From positions 2,232,001-2,296,000 of the forward strand of contig NZ_CP060828.1 in NCBI RefSeq assembly GCF_014489635.1: 64,000 bases of DNA, in the 5' to 3' direction. Position numbers and translations under genes: made by a program. The notes under the pieces were generated by a model. The model saw only the letters and a list, made by a program, of their open reading frames with translations, made no database searches and was not told the origin of the DNA. Of the stretch, positions 1-8,469 are shown one piece after another (position 1 is the first letter of the stretch; every line of letters begins with the position of its first letter). The stretch is from Streptomyces roseirectus (GTDB lineage Bacteria > Actinomycetota > Actinomycetes > Streptomycetales > Streptomycetaceae).

Positions 1-1287
1 GCGGTAGTAGGCGTGGACGACGTCCAGGTAGCGGACGAGCCGGGAGGGGCCGTCGGAGATCTCCAGGGCCCACCAGCTGTCCCAGTCGAAGAGGAGCGCG
101 GTGCGCGACGGGGTGCGGGCGCCCAGCGTGAGGTCGCCGAGGTCGGCCAACTCACGGCCCAGGTCGGCGACTTCGCGGAACGTGCGGGTGTCGGCGCGGC
201 CGGCGTGGCCGATGACCGCGCCGTGGTACTTCTCGCAGGCGCCCCGGGAGGCGCGCAGCTGGAAGTAGAGGGCCGCGTCGGCGCCGTGGGCGACGGCCTG
301 CCAGGTGGCGAGGCGCAGTTCGCCGGGGCGGCGCAGCGGGTTGACGTCGCGGCACGCGGTCGTCGACGGGGTCTGTTCCATCAGCCAGAAGGGGGCGCCG
401 TCCTTGAGGCCGCGCATCAGGTCGTGCGCGAGGGCCGGGCGGGTCGGCGGGGCGTCCAGGGGCGGGTAGTTGTCCCAGGAGGCGAAGTCGAGGTGCGGGG
501 CCCAGCGGTGGTAGTCCAGGGGGCGGTAGGCGCCCATCATGTTCGTCGTCACCGGGGTCTGCGGGTCGTGGTCCCGGATGGCCCGTTTCTCCGCCGTGAA
601 GCAGCCGAGGAGGGCGTCGGTCATGAAGCGCCGGTAGTCCAGGGTGAGGCCCTGGAAGGCGGTGTGGTCGGGGCCCTTCCAGTGTTCGGTGAGCGCGCTC
701 GGGGGTTCGATCTCGGCCCAGTCGGTGTAGCGGTGGGACCAGAACGTCGTCCACCAGGCGTCGTTGAGGGCGTCCAGGGTGGTGTGGCGGGCCTTCAGCC
801 AGGCGCGGAAGGCTTCGGCGCACAGGTCGCAGTAACAGGCGCCGCCGTACTCGTTGTTGACGTGCCAGGCGAGCAACGCCGGGTGGTTTCCGTAGCGTTC
901 GGCGAGGCGGGCGGCCACCGCCGTGGACAGGCGGCGGTAGGCGGGCGAGCTGGGGCAGAAGTCGTGGCGCTGGCCGTAGCGGTGCCGGCGGCCCTCGAAG
1001 TCGGTGCGGTTGACCTCGGGGTACTTCCTGGCGAGCCACGGGGGCAGCGCGGCGGTGCCGGTCGCCAGGCAGACGCTCCTGCCCTCGGCCGCCGCGCGGT
1101 CCATGACGGCGTCCAGGACGGTGAAGTCGTAGGTGTCCTCGGCCGGTTGGGTCAGGGACCAGCTGAACACGCCGACCGTGAGGGTGTCGATGCCGGCCTC
1201 GCCGAAGAGCCGGTGGTCCTCGGTCCACACCTCCCGGGGCCACTGCTCGGGGTTGTAGTCGCCGCCGTACCGGATCTTGTCGGTCAT
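1..1287 (-). CDS. GH42 beta-galactosidase, 3' end beyond window
   Basis: Glycoside hydrolase family 42, hydrolysing terminal beta-galactosides (or related alpha-L-arabinopyranosides) from short sugars; probably cytoplasmic because no signal peptide is present. The reading frame is open from the ATG at 1287 to the window edge, giving 429 residues; full-length relatives have about 650-690, so the C-terminal domains lie outside. The start reads MTDKIRYGGDYNPEQW, the typical GH42 N-terminus. The acid/base is Glu146 in HVNNEYGG, followed at once by the Cys cluster CYCDLC that binds zinc in several GH42 enzymes. The nucleophile is Glu304 in MEQTP. The ATG overlaps the stop of the upstream YesL-like gene (ATGA), so it is the distal gene of the sugar operon. 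Family assignment is firm; substrate is inferred. Confidence 0.9.
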   Translation of the reverse strand, partial: MTDKIRYGGDYNPEQWPREVWTEDHRLFGEAGIDTLTVGVFSWSLTQPAEDTYDFTVLDAVMDRAAAEGRSVCLATGTAALPPWLARKYPEVNRTDFEGRRHRYGQRHDFCPSSPAYRRLSTAVAARLAERYGNHPALLAWHVNNEYGGACYCDLCAEAFRAWLKARHTTLDALNDAWWTTFWSHRYTDWAEIEPPSALTEHWKGPDHTAFQGLTLDYRRFMTDALLGCFTAEKRAIRDHDPQTPVTTNMMGAYRPLDYHRWAPHLDFASWDNYPPLDAPPTRPALAHDLMRGLKDGAPFWLMEQTPSTTACRDVNPLRRPGELRLATWQAVAHGADAALYFQLRASRGACEKYHGAVIGHAGRADTRTFREVADLGRELADLGDLTLGARTPSRTALLFDWDSWWALEISDGPSRLVRYLDVVHAYYR

Positions 1288-1970
1288 CGGGTGAAGTCCT
1301 CTTTCGTCTCGGCGATCACCGGGCGGGCGGTGTGGAGCAGGGAGAGGAGCAGCGGGGCCGACAGGAGGGCGGGGAGGGCTTCGGCGAGGAGGGCGGTCAT
1401 CGCGCCGGTCAGGATCAGCAGGGACAGGGCACCCAGGGTGACCTTGCCGTGGCGCAGGAGGAAGTAGGCGGCGAGGCGGGCGGTGTCCCGCGCGCGGAAC
1501 GTGAACAGGGAGGTGAGGACGAGGGCGTGGGCGCCCCACAGGAGGGCGGCGAGGGCGGTGGCGGCGAGGATCACCGCCCACCAGACGGGCAGGCCCGTCG
1601 TCTCGAAGTGGGTGAGGGTGAAGGCGATCACCGTCAGCCAGGCGAGCAGCGGGGCCCAGAGTTTGAGCGCGGGGAGGGTGTTGGCGCGCAGACCCCGGAG
1701 GTAGGTGCGGGCCGGGTGGAGGTCGGTGAGGTCGGCGCTGCGGTGGTGGAGGGCGTACACGGCGGCGGAGACGGCGGGGCCGAGGGGCAGGAGGAAGAGG
1801 GCGGCGAGGGGGAGGTTGGCGGGGGCGGCGCCGAGGAGGACGAGGGGGATCAGGCCGGGGGCCGCGGTGAGCAGGAGGAGGGCTTCGGTGGTGAGGAGGG
1901 TGTGGACGAGGGTCGCGGCCCGGGAGAGGGGGCCGGTGCCGAACCCGGTGACGGCGCCGCCCGCGCTCAT
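1284..1970 (-). CDS. YesL/DUF624-family membrane protein
   Basis: Integral membrane protein of 228 residues with about five hydrophobic segments, starting at the ATG at 1970. This start overlaps the stop of the GH39 gene (ATGA); a longer frame upstream runs into that gene and is rejected. DUF624/YesL proteins sit in polysaccharide-utilisation operons beside LplA/LplB/LplC-type ABC transporters, as here; their biochemical role is unknown and an accessory role in oligosaccharide uptake is usually assumed. The sequence is Ala/Leu-rich with a short loop carrying LHPARTYLRGLRAN. The assignment rests on hydropathy, length and operon position, so the family name is likely but not proven. Confidence 0.7.
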   Translation of the reverse strand: MSAGGAVTGFGTGPLSRAATLVHTLLTTEALLLLTAAPGLIPLVLLGAAPANLPLAALFLLPLGPAVSAAVYALHHRSADLTDLHPARTYLRGLRANTLPALKLWAPLLAWLTVIAFTLTHFETTGLPVWWAVILAATALAALLWGAHALVLTSLFTFRARDTARLAAYFLLRHGKVTLGALSLLILTGAMTALLAEALPALLSAPLLLSLLHTARPVIAETKEDFTR

Positions 1971-3475
1971 CGCGGGTCCCGGCCCAGCAGCCGTGTCTCG
2001 TCCCACCACGCGAAGCTCTCGTCGACCACCGGGGAGAGTTCCACGAGGGTGATCTCGTTGCGGGCCAGCGTCAGCCGCAGGTCCGCGCGGCCGTCCGCCA
2101 GGGGGAGCCGGTCGTGGGTGCGGGACGGCTGCGACGCCTCGTGCAGCATGTCGAGCTGGCCCTGTTTCGGGGAGCGGGGGCTGCCCATCGCGCGCCAGGC
2201 CGTGTACGCGTTGCCGTGGGTCTCGTCGACGGTCGAGCGGCGGACGAACGCCTCGGTTCCGGCGAGCGGGATGGAGAGGTGCACCTCGTGGCGGTCCGGG
2301 CCCGGGGTCTCGCCCGTCGGGTCAACTGGCGCCCAGGCGAGGGCAGTTACGCGGCCGTCGGGGTGGCGGGTCACCAGGTGGTGGTCACCCAGGGCGAGGA
2401 GGTCGGGGCCCGTCCGGGACAGGAACGCGTACAGGTGGAACGTCGGCTTCCTGATCTGACGGTGCGTCAACAGGCCGAAGCCGCCGTGGAACAGGGCCGT
2501 CGGGACGCCCGCCTCCTCGAACATGTCGCTGAACGTCCAGTACGAGAAGGAGTCGGCCAGCTCACCGCCGTGCGCGAGGACGGGGGCGAGGTAGGCGGCG
2601 TTGAACGCGGTGTCGTGGATCAGGTTGTCCGGGCAGTAGGAGGAGTTGAACTCCGTGATGTGGACGGGGAGTCCGGCGTACCGGGTGCCCTGGAGCTGGC
2701 GGCGCGGGGTGGCGAACTGGTCGAGGAGGCCGCTCGCCGGGGCGAGGGTCTGGTAGCTGCTGAACGGGACGCGCTGGGCGGGCCCGGAGGTGTAGGCGTG
2801 CCGGGAGACGAAGTCGAGGGGGACGTCGTGCCGGTCGGTGAACTCCGTGAAGCGGGGCAGCCATTCGTCGGCGCCGGGCGAGATCGCGGGGCCGCCGACC
2901 TGGAGGGAGGCGTCCACCTCCTTCACGGCGTGCGCGGTCACCTCGTACAGGTGGTGGTACGCCTTCTCGTCGGCGTCCTGCCAGAAGATGTCGAGGTTGG
3001 GCTCGTTCCACACCTCGATGGGCCAGGTGCGGACCTCGTCGAGGCCGTGGCGGTCGACGAGGTGGGTGAGGGTGGCGCGGACGAGGTCGGCCCAGTCCTG
3101 GTGCGAGCGGGGCGGGGTGATGTTGCCCTTCCACCAGAAGACCGTCTGCGTACCGGAGGCCAACTCCTCGGGCATGAAGCCGAGTTCGAGGAACGGGCGG
3201 ATCCCGGCTTCGAGGTAGGCGTCGATCACCTGGTCGAGGTAGGTGAAGTTGTGCTGGACGCCCCGCAGGCCGGCCTGGTCGTAGGGGCGGACGACGCCCA
3301 TGCCGTCGCTGAACAGGCCGTGGCCCCGGATGAGGTCGAAGCCGATCTCGCGCTGGACGATCCTCAGCGAGTCCTGGAAGTCGCGGCGCAGGGCGAGTTC
3401 GGCCCGTCCGGTGCCGACGCAGCGGCGCCAGGCGTCGGAGAACGGGCCGACGGGCTCGGCGGGGACACGGATCAT
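1967..3475 (-). CDS. GH39 beta-xylosidase-like glycoside hydrolase
   Basis: Retaining glycosidase of family GH39 (beta-xylosidase / alpha-L-iduronidase type), 502 residues, no signal peptide. The acid/base is Glu158 in IEVWNEPN and the nucleophile is Glu275 in ITEFNSSY, both in the spacing expected for a (beta/alpha)8 barrel; the C-terminal third is a beta-sandwich typical of the family. The start MIRVPAEPV at 3475 overlaps the stop of the binding-protein gene (ATGA); the frame stays open another 150 codons upstream but only as a shadow of that gene. In context it would cleave imported xylo-oligosaccharides or related beta-linked sugars inside the cell. Family is confident; xylose specificity is inference, supported by the adjacent CE7 esterase and the CGAAACTTTCG motif in the promoter region. 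Confidence 0.88.
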   Translation of the reverse strand: MIRVPAEPVGPFSDAWRRCVGTGRAELALRRDFQDSLRIVQREIGFDLIRGHGLFSDGMGVVRPYDQAGLRGVQHNFTYLDQVIDAYLEAGIRPFLELGFMPEELASGTQTVFWWKGNITPPRSHQDWADLVRATLTHLVDRHGLDEVRTWPIEVWNEPNLDIFWQDADEKAYHHLYEVTAHAVKEVDASLQVGGPAISPGADEWLPRFTEFTDRHDVPLDFVSRHAYTSGPAQRVPFSSYQTLAPASGLLDQFATPRRQLQGTRYAGLPVHITEFNSSYCPDNLIHDTAFNAAYLAPVLAHGGELADSFSYWTFSDMFEEAGVPTALFHGGFGLLTHRQIRKPTFHLYAFLSRTGPDLLALGDHHLVTRHPDGRVTALAWAPVDPTGETPGPDRHEVHLSIPLAGTEAFVRRSTVDETHGNAYTAWRAMGSPRSPKQGQLDMLHEASQPSRTHDRLPLADGRADLRLTLARNEITLVELSPVVDESFAWWDETRLLGRDPR

Positions 3476-5145
3476 GCGTGGTCCTTCTGGTAACGCTCGT
3501 ACGCCTTGTTGTGCAGGGCGACCAGCTGGTCCATGTTCTTGGACTTCAACTCCGAGACGTAGGCGTCCCATTCGGACAGCGGGCGCTTGCCCAGGGCGAA
3601 CTGGAGGGCGTTCTGGCCGACGTGGTCCTTGAGGGGGGTGTCCCAGAGGGTGGCCTGTTCCTGCTCGAACGATTCGAGGGGATGGGCCGGGGCGACGGGC
3701 AGCTCCTTGCGCTGGGCCATCGCGTCCTGGAACTTCTTCTCGTCGGGGCTGAAGTTGGAGGAGACCAGCGCCCAGCTGCCGCCGTAGGTGAAGACGCCGT
3801 TGAAGAAGCCGAAGTCCTTCTGGAGGTCCTTCGGGGCGTCCGGGATGGAGCCCATGAGGGAGATGCCGGGCTCCAGCTTGTACTGGCCGCCGCTGTAGGT
3901 GTACGTGGTGCCCTGGACGCCCCACTTGCTGAAGCGCTGGCCCTCGTCGGAGTACCAGAGCCAGTCGACGAACTGCATCAGGGCGACGAAGTTCTCGCTC
4001 TTGAGGGCCTTGCTGGAGATCATGAGGCCGTTCTCCAGCCGGAGGCCCCCGAGGACGACGGGACCGGCCGGGCCGAGCGGCACCGGGACCATCTCGATGG
4101 TGGCGCCCTTGACCTGCTTGTTCAGGTTGTAGCGGTACTCCTGGACCAGGACCTGGGGGTTGGCGCTGATCGCGAAGGACTTCTCGGCGAGGAGCTTCTG
4201 CTGCGCGGCGTCGTCGGTCTGCGTGAAGCTCTCGGGGTCCATCAGCTTCTCGGAGACCAGCTTGGCGACGAATTCGAGCATCTGGCGGAACTCGTCACGG
4301 GCGCCGGTGAAGACGAACTCCTTCTTGGTGGCGTCCCAGCTCAGGTTGTCGTAGGACCAGCCGGACTGGATGCCGTACGCCTGGCCGAGGTAGCCGAAGA
4401 ACGCCCCGGGCGGGAACGGGGTGTTGACGTTCCAGCGGTCGGAGAACGGGTAGCGGTCGGGGTATTCGGCCTTGAGCGCCTTGAAGACGTTGTAGACCTC
4501 GTCCCAGGTGGTGGGCAGGGCGAGGCCGTGCTTCTGGAGGACGTCGGTGCGGAACGCCATCGAGTAGCCGGACTTGAGCTTCTCGTGCAGTCCGGGCAGC
4601 AGGTAGTAGTTGCCGTCGGACTGGCGGATCGCGTCGAGTTCGGGCTCCAGCTTCCATCTGCGCACCTTGTCCTGGAAGTTGGGCATGAGATGGACGTACT
4701 CGCTGACGGGCAGGATCGCCCCCGAGGAGACGAACGCGGTCTCCGAGGGGTGGTACGTCTTGGGGATCAGGAAGGGCGCGTCGCCCGCGCCGATGAGGAG
4801 GCTGCGCTTCTTCTCGTAGTCGCTGAGCGGCACGGAGATCGGCTTGAGGGTGACGCCCGTGCGGCGGGCCAGCTCCTTCCAGAACAGCCAGCCCGCCTTC
4901 ATCGGGTAGGCCGGGTTGTCGTTGTGCAGGACGTCGAAGGACAGCGGCTTCGACGCCTTGAACTGCTGGCCGAGGCGGAAGTCGTCCATCGCGCCGTTAC
5001 GCTTCTTGGTCAGGTCCTTCGAGCCGCCGTCGCCGTCGTCGCCGCTGCCGCAGCCGGTGAGCGTGGCGAGGCCCACGAACCCTGCGGCGGCCAGGATCTG
5101 ACGGCGCGACAACTGGCCCGCGTTGTGACGGGAGTTCTTCTTCAC
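3472..5145 (-). CDS. ABC sugar-transporter substrate-binding lipoprotein
   Basis: Extracellular solute-binding protein of the large LplA type, 557 residues. The N-terminus has a twin-arginine stretch (SRRQILAAAG) followed by a lipobox LTGC with the lipidated cysteine at residue 32, so it is probably exported by Tat and anchored to the outer face of the membrane. An acidic/Gly linker (GSGDDGDGG) follows. The body ends in a long C-terminal lobe as in LplA/YtcQ-type proteins that bind oligosaccharides. It lies between the two permease genes and the hydrolases; 43 bp separate it from the second permease. No ATPase gene is present, so the importer probably uses a shared MsiK-type ATPase encoded elsewhere, as is usual in Streptomyces. 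Confidence 0.92.
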   Translation of the reverse strand: MKKNSRHNAGQLSRRQILAAAGFVGLATLTGCGSGDDGDGGSKDLTKKRNGAMDDFRLGQQFKASKPLSFDVLHNDNPAYPMKAGWLFWKELARRTGVTLKPISVPLSDYEKKRSLLIGAGDAPFLIPKTYHPSETAFVSSGAILPVSEYVHLMPNFQDKVRRWKLEPELDAIRQSDGNYYLLPGLHEKLKSGYSMAFRTDVLQKHGLALPTTWDEVYNVFKALKAEYPDRYPFSDRWNVNTPFPPGAFFGYLGQAYGIQSGWSYDNLSWDATKKEFVFTGARDEFRQMLEFVAKLVSEKLMDPESFTQTDDAAQQKLLAEKSFAISANPQVLVQEYRYNLNKQVKGATIEMVPVPLGPAGPVVLGGLRLENGLMISSKALKSENFVALMQFVDWLWYSDEGQRFSKWGVQGTTYTYSGGQYKLEPGISLMGSIPDAPKDLQKDFGFFNGVFTYGGSWALVSSNFSPDEKKFQDAMAQRKELPVAPAHPLESFEQEQATLWDTPLKDHVGQNALQFALGKRPLSEWDAYVSELKSKNMDQLVALHNKAYERYQKDHA

Positions 5146-5188
5146 CGGTACTCCTTACGCACGTTGAGGCGGTCGCATGGGGAAGCGG

Positions 5189-6115
5189 TCAGCCCTTGAC
5201 CGCGCCGAGCATCACGCCCGAGACGAAGTAGCGCTGCACGAACGGGTACACGCACAGGATCGGCAGCGAGGTGAGCACGATCGTCACGGCCTGGATGCTC
5301 GCCGCGACCTGCGTGCCCTGTTCGGTGGTGGCACCGGCGTTGGAGGCCCCGGTGGCGCCCGCGATGATGTTGCGCAGATAGACGGTGACCGGCATCAGGT
5401 CGGTCCGGTCCATGTAGAGGAACGCCTGGAACCAGGAGTTCCAGAAGGACACCGAGTAGAACAGGATCATCGTCGCTACGACGGCCTTCGACAGCGGCAG
5501 CACGACCCGCAGCAGGATGCCGTACGTACTGAGCCCGTCGATCTCGGCGGCCTCCTCCAGCTCCCTCGGCAGGGACTCGAAGAACGCCTTCATCACCAGC
5601 AGGTTGAACACGCTGATCGCGTTCGGCAGGGCGATCGCCCACACCGAGTTCTTCAGGTCCAGGCTCGTGACGAGGACGTAGTTGGGGATCAGACCGCCGG
5701 AGAAGAACATCGTGAACACCGCGACGCCGACGAGGAAACCGCGCCCCTTGAGGTCCTTCTTCGACAGGACGTACGCGTAACACGTCGTCAGGATCATGGC
5801 GACGGCGGTCGCGACGACCGTGTAGAAGACGGTGTTGCCGTAACTGCGCCAGAACGTCCCGTCGTTGATGACGATCCGGTACGTCGTGAGGTCGAACCCC
5901 TTGGGCCACAGGGTGACTTCGCCCGAACGGATCTCGCGCTCACCGCTGAAGGAGCGGGCGACGATGTTGAGGAACGGGTACAGCGTCAGCACGACGACGC
6001 CCGTGAGGATCACGCCGTTGACGCCCTGGAAGACGCGGTAGCCGCGCGTCGGCTGGTTCACGGACGTCCGGGGCTTCGCGGGCCTCTTCGCGGGCCGGGT
6101 CTTCACGGTGCTCAC
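5189..6115 (-). CDS. ABC sugar-transporter permease, LplC/MalG type
   Basis: Inner-membrane permease of a carbohydrate ABC importer, 308 residues with about six membrane segments. The ATPase-contact EAA loop is visible as EEAAEIDGLSTYGILLRVVLP. The start is GTG at 6115, which overlaps the TGA of the upstream permease (GTGA); the frame is open for a further 98 codons but only antisense to the upstream gene's other frame. The N-terminus carries a Lys/Arg/Pro-rich cytoplasmic tail before the first helix (VFQGVNGVILTGVVVLTLYP). It would pair with the LplB-like permease to form the channel for the sugar delivered by the lipoprotein encoded just downstream. Confidence 0.93.
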   Translation of the reverse strand: MSTVKTRPAKRPAKPRTSVNQPTRGYRVFQGVNGVILTGVVVLTLYPFLNIVARSFSGEREIRSGEVTLWPKGFDLTTYRIVINDGTFWRSYGNTVFYTVVATAVAMILTTCYAYVLSKKDLKGRGFLVGVAVFTMFFSGGLIPNYVLVTSLDLKNSVWAIALPNAISVFNLLVMKAFFESLPRELEEAAEIDGLSTYGILLRVVLPLSKAVVATMILFYSVSFWNSWFQAFLYMDRTDLMPVTVYLRNIIAGATGASNAGATTEQGTQVAASIQAVTIVLTSLPILCVYPFVQRYFVSGVMLGAVKG

Positions 6116-7104
6116 CACAGGCTGGTCCCCACTGTGCGGCGCGAGAGCTGGTTCGCGGAGGTGATGAGGACGAGCCCGATGACCGCCTCGAACAGGCCGA
6201 TCGCCGCCGCGTAGCTGAAGCTGTTGGACTCGACGCCGGCCCGGTACAGGTAGGTCGAGACGACGTCGGCGGTCGGATAGGTGAGCGGGTTGTAGAGCAG
6301 CAGGATCTTCTCGAAGCCGACCGCCATGAACGTGCCGATGTTCAGGATCAGCAGCGTGATCATCGTGGGTCTGATGCCGGGCAGGGTGACGTGCCAGATC
6401 TGCTGCCACCGGTTCGCGCCGTCGATGCGGGCGGCCTCGTACAGGTCGTCGTCGATGGTCGTCAGGGCGGCGAGGTAGAGGATCGTGCCCCAGCCGGCCG
6501 TCTGCCAGATCTCAGAGCCGACGTACACCGTGCGGAACCACTCGGGTTCCTGGATGAAACGGATCGGATCGTGGCCGAACCAGCCGAGGACGTGGTTGAC
6601 CGGGCCGTCCGTCGCGAGCATCTGCATCGTGATGCCCGCGACGATCACGATCGACAGGAAGTGCGGCAGGTACGACACCGACTGCACGAACCGCTTCAGC
6701 GCGGTGCGGCGCACCTCGTTCAGCAGCAGCGCCAGCACGATCGGGATCGGGAAACAGAAGACGAGGGTCAGCAGGCCCAGCCACAGTGTGTTGCGGAAGA
6801 CCTGCCAGAAGGTCGGGTCGCTGAGGAACATGCGCACATAGCGCAGGCCCACCCACTGCTCGCCCAGGATCGAGCCGCCCGGCTCGAACCTGCGGAAGGC
6901 GATGACGTTCCCGACCATCGGCAGATAGCGGAAGACCAGGAAGAACAGCAGCGGCAGGATCACCAGCGAGTACAGCTGCCAGTCGCGGCGCAGCGCCCGG
7001 CGCCAACTGCGGCGCGCGGACGGCCGCTTGGCACCGCCGGTGGTTTTCGTGGGCGGTGGGTCCTGGGTGCCCGGCGGGGGCGCCGACGTGGTGGAGGTGC
7101 TCAT
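6112..7104 (-). CDS. ABC sugar-transporter permease, LplB type
   Basis: First gene of the minus-strand sugar operon: 330-residue permease with a Ser/Thr/Pro-rich cytoplasmic N-terminus (about 45 residues) and six predicted membrane segments, including LYSLVILPLLFFLVFRYLPM. The EAA loop reads YEAARIDGANRWQQIWHVTLP. The ATG at 7104 is preceded by a GGGAGG ribosome-binding site at about 7112-7118. It overlaps the next permease by 4 bp, so the two subunits are translationally coupled. The upstream region carries the palindromes described separately, which probably set induction of the whole operon and of the divergent esterase. Confidence 0.93.
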   Translation of the reverse strand: MSTSTTSAPPPGTQDPPPTKTTGGAKRPSARRSWRRALRRDWQLYSLVILPLLFFLVFRYLPMVGNVIAFRRFEPGGSILGEQWVGLRYVRMFLSDPTFWQVFRNTLWLGLLTLVFCFPIPIVLALLLNEVRRTALKRFVQSVSYLPHFLSIVIVAGITMQMLATDGPVNHVLGWFGHDPIRFIQEPEWFRTVYVGSEIWQTAGWGTILYLAALTTIDDDLYEAARIDGANRWQQIWHVTLPGIRPTMITLLILNIGTFMAVGFEKILLLYNPLTYPTADVVSTYLYRAGVESNSFSYAAAIGLFEAVIGLVLITSANQLSRRTVGTSLW

Positions 7105-7135
7105 GCTCGGGCCTCCCGGAGCGGGGACGCGGAAC

Positions 7136-7146
7136 CGAAACTTTCG
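7136..7146. promoter_or_regulatory. CGAAACTTTCG palindrome, xylan-gene type operator
   Basis: Perfect odd palindrome CGAAACTTTCG, 32 bp upstream of the first permease ATG. From memory, this exact motif has been reported upstream of Streptomyces xylanase genes and CGAA-N-TTCG units are bound by the LacI/GntR-type regulators of xylan/xylosidase operons. A degenerate copy (9 of 11 bases on the minus strand) lies at 7291-7301 in front of the divergent CE7 esterase. It suggests that both transcription units respond to xylan-derived sugars. Confidence 0.6.
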
Positions 7147-7185
7147 AGCTCTTACCGGTAACTTCGCGGCAACTTATGGGCACCC

Positions 7186-7199
7186 AGAAAGCGCTGTCA
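7186..7199. promoter_or_regulatory. LacI-family (cre-like) operator candidate
   Basis: AGAAAGCGCTGTCA matches the LacI/GalR-family catabolite consensus TGWAANCGNTNWCA at all positions but the first and has the self-complementary AGCGCT core. It lies in the divergent promoter region between the permease operon and the CE7 esterase. A LacI-type repressor is a plausible ligand; no such regulator gene is in the window. Confidence 0.5.
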
Positions 7200-7332
7200 A
7201 TGGGTCATGCAGGAGATTCCTCAGGAGACGGTGGTGCGTTGGAAGCGTGCGCGGACGGGTATGACAGGGGGGTCCGACCCTTCTCAGCTCCGCAAGTTTC
7301 CATTCCGTAACCGATCCCTGCGAGGTGTCGCC

Positions 7333-8328
7333 GTGGCCGCGTTCGATCTGCCGCTGATCGATCTGGAGTCCTACCGGCCTCCGCTCGACGAACCCGCCGA
7401 TTTCGACGAGTTCTGGCACGAAACGCTGAAGGCCGCCGCCGAGAACACGCTCCGCGTCACCGCCGAGCCCGTCACCAGCGGACTGAAGCTGACCGAGACC
7501 TGGGACGTCACCTTCCCCGGGTTCGGCGGGCATCCCGTGCGGGCCTGGTACAGCCGTCCCGCCGGCGTCAGCGAAGCCCTGCCGACGGTCGTCGAGTACG
7601 CCGGGTACGGGCGGGGGCGGGGACTGCCCCACGAACGGCTCACCTGGGTCAACGCCGGGTACGCGCACCTGCTCATGGACAACAGGGCGCAGGGCGACAG
7701 CTACGGCAGCGGGGGCGGCGGGACCGTCGACCTCGGACCCGTCGTCGCCGGGGGTCCCGGGGTGGTCGTGCGGGGGATCCTCGAGCCCTACCAGTACCAC
7801 TACCGGCGGCTCATCACCGACGCGGTGCGGGCGGTCGAGGCCGTGCGGACGCTGCCCGGCGTCGACGCGTCCCGGGTCGCCGCCGTCGGGAACAGCCAGG
7901 GCGGCGGGCTCGCGCTGGCCGTCGCCGGGCTCGTGCCCGACCTCGCCGCCGCGCTGGTGACCGCGCCGCTGCTGTGCGGGATCCGGCGGTCACTGGAACT
8001 CACCGACGCGGGGCCCTACGGGGAGATCGCCACGTATCTCTCCGTTCACCGGGGAGTTGAGCGGGCCGCCTATCGGACGTTGTCCTATGTGGAGGGGGTG
8101 TCGTTCGCCCGGCGGGCTCGGGCGCACGCGCACTTCGGGACGGGGCTGCGGGATCGGGTGTGTCCGCCGAGCGGGGCGTTCGCGGCGTTCAACCGGTATG
8201 GGGAGGTGGGGGGTTCGTCGCCTCGGCGGGAGATTCATACGTACGCGTACAACGGGCACGAGGGTGGGGAAGCGGTGCATGTGGCGTTGCAGCTGGAGTG
8301 GTTGGCGGGGGTGTTCGAAGGGGGGTGA
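7333..8328 (+). CDS. CE7 acetyl-xylan esterase / cephalosporin-C deacetylase
   Basis: Carbohydrate esterase family 7, removing O-acetyl groups from acetylated xylo-oligosaccharides; cytoplasmic (no signal peptide), 331 residues, within the family norm of 318-335. All three family motifs are present: R118-A-Q120-G, the nucleophile elbow GNSQGG with Ser188, and HE at 309-310. Asp274 in RDRVCPP completes the Ser-Asp-His triad. The start is the GTG at 7333, preceded by GAGGTG with 5-nt spacing and giving the usual AAFDLPLIDLE N-terminus; the frame opens earlier at 7207 but that stretch lacks similarity. It is divergent from the sugar ABC/GH39 operon and shares its promoter region, consistent with deacetylation of the imported oligomers. 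Confidence 0.92.
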   Translation: MAAFDLPLIDLESYRPPLDEPADFDEFWHETLKAAAENTLRVTAEPVTSGLKLTETWDVTFPGFGGHPVRAWYSRPAGVSEALPTVVEYAGYGRGRGLPHERLTWVNAGYAHLLMDNRAQGDSYGSGGGGTVDLGPVVAGGPGVVVRGILEPYQYHYRRLITDAVRAVEAVRTLPGVDASRVAAVGNSQGGGLALAVAGLVPDLAAALVTAPLLCGIRRSLELTDAGPYGEIATYLSVHRGVERAAYRTLSYVEGVSFARRARAHAHFGTGLRDRVCPPSGAFAAFNRYGEVGGSSPRREIHTYAYNGHEGGEAVHVALQLEWLAGVFEGG

Positions 8329-8396
8329 GTGCTTCATGATGGGCGGACTATGAGTGGGATGCGGTGGGGTTCGGGGGCGGGTGCGGGTTCGTCGTG

Positions 8397-8468
8397 GCCG
8401 TTCGCGCCCCGCGGCGGAGCCGCAGATCAATACGGCCCCGCGCCCCTGAAAGACGGCGCTTACGCGCC
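8397..8468. repeat. Streptomyces-type GC-rich intergenic repeat
   Basis: This stretch contains GCGGCGGAGCCGC (8411-8423, a hairpin with a 3-nt loop), then CCCCGCGCCCCTGAA and a final hairpin GGCGC/GCGCC. The combination strongly resembles a degenerate intergenic repeat that recurs in many Streptomyces genomes. Because of it I do not extend the downstream membrane-protein gene into this region. Identification is from memory of the genus. Confidence 0.5.
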
Positions 8469-8469
8469 G

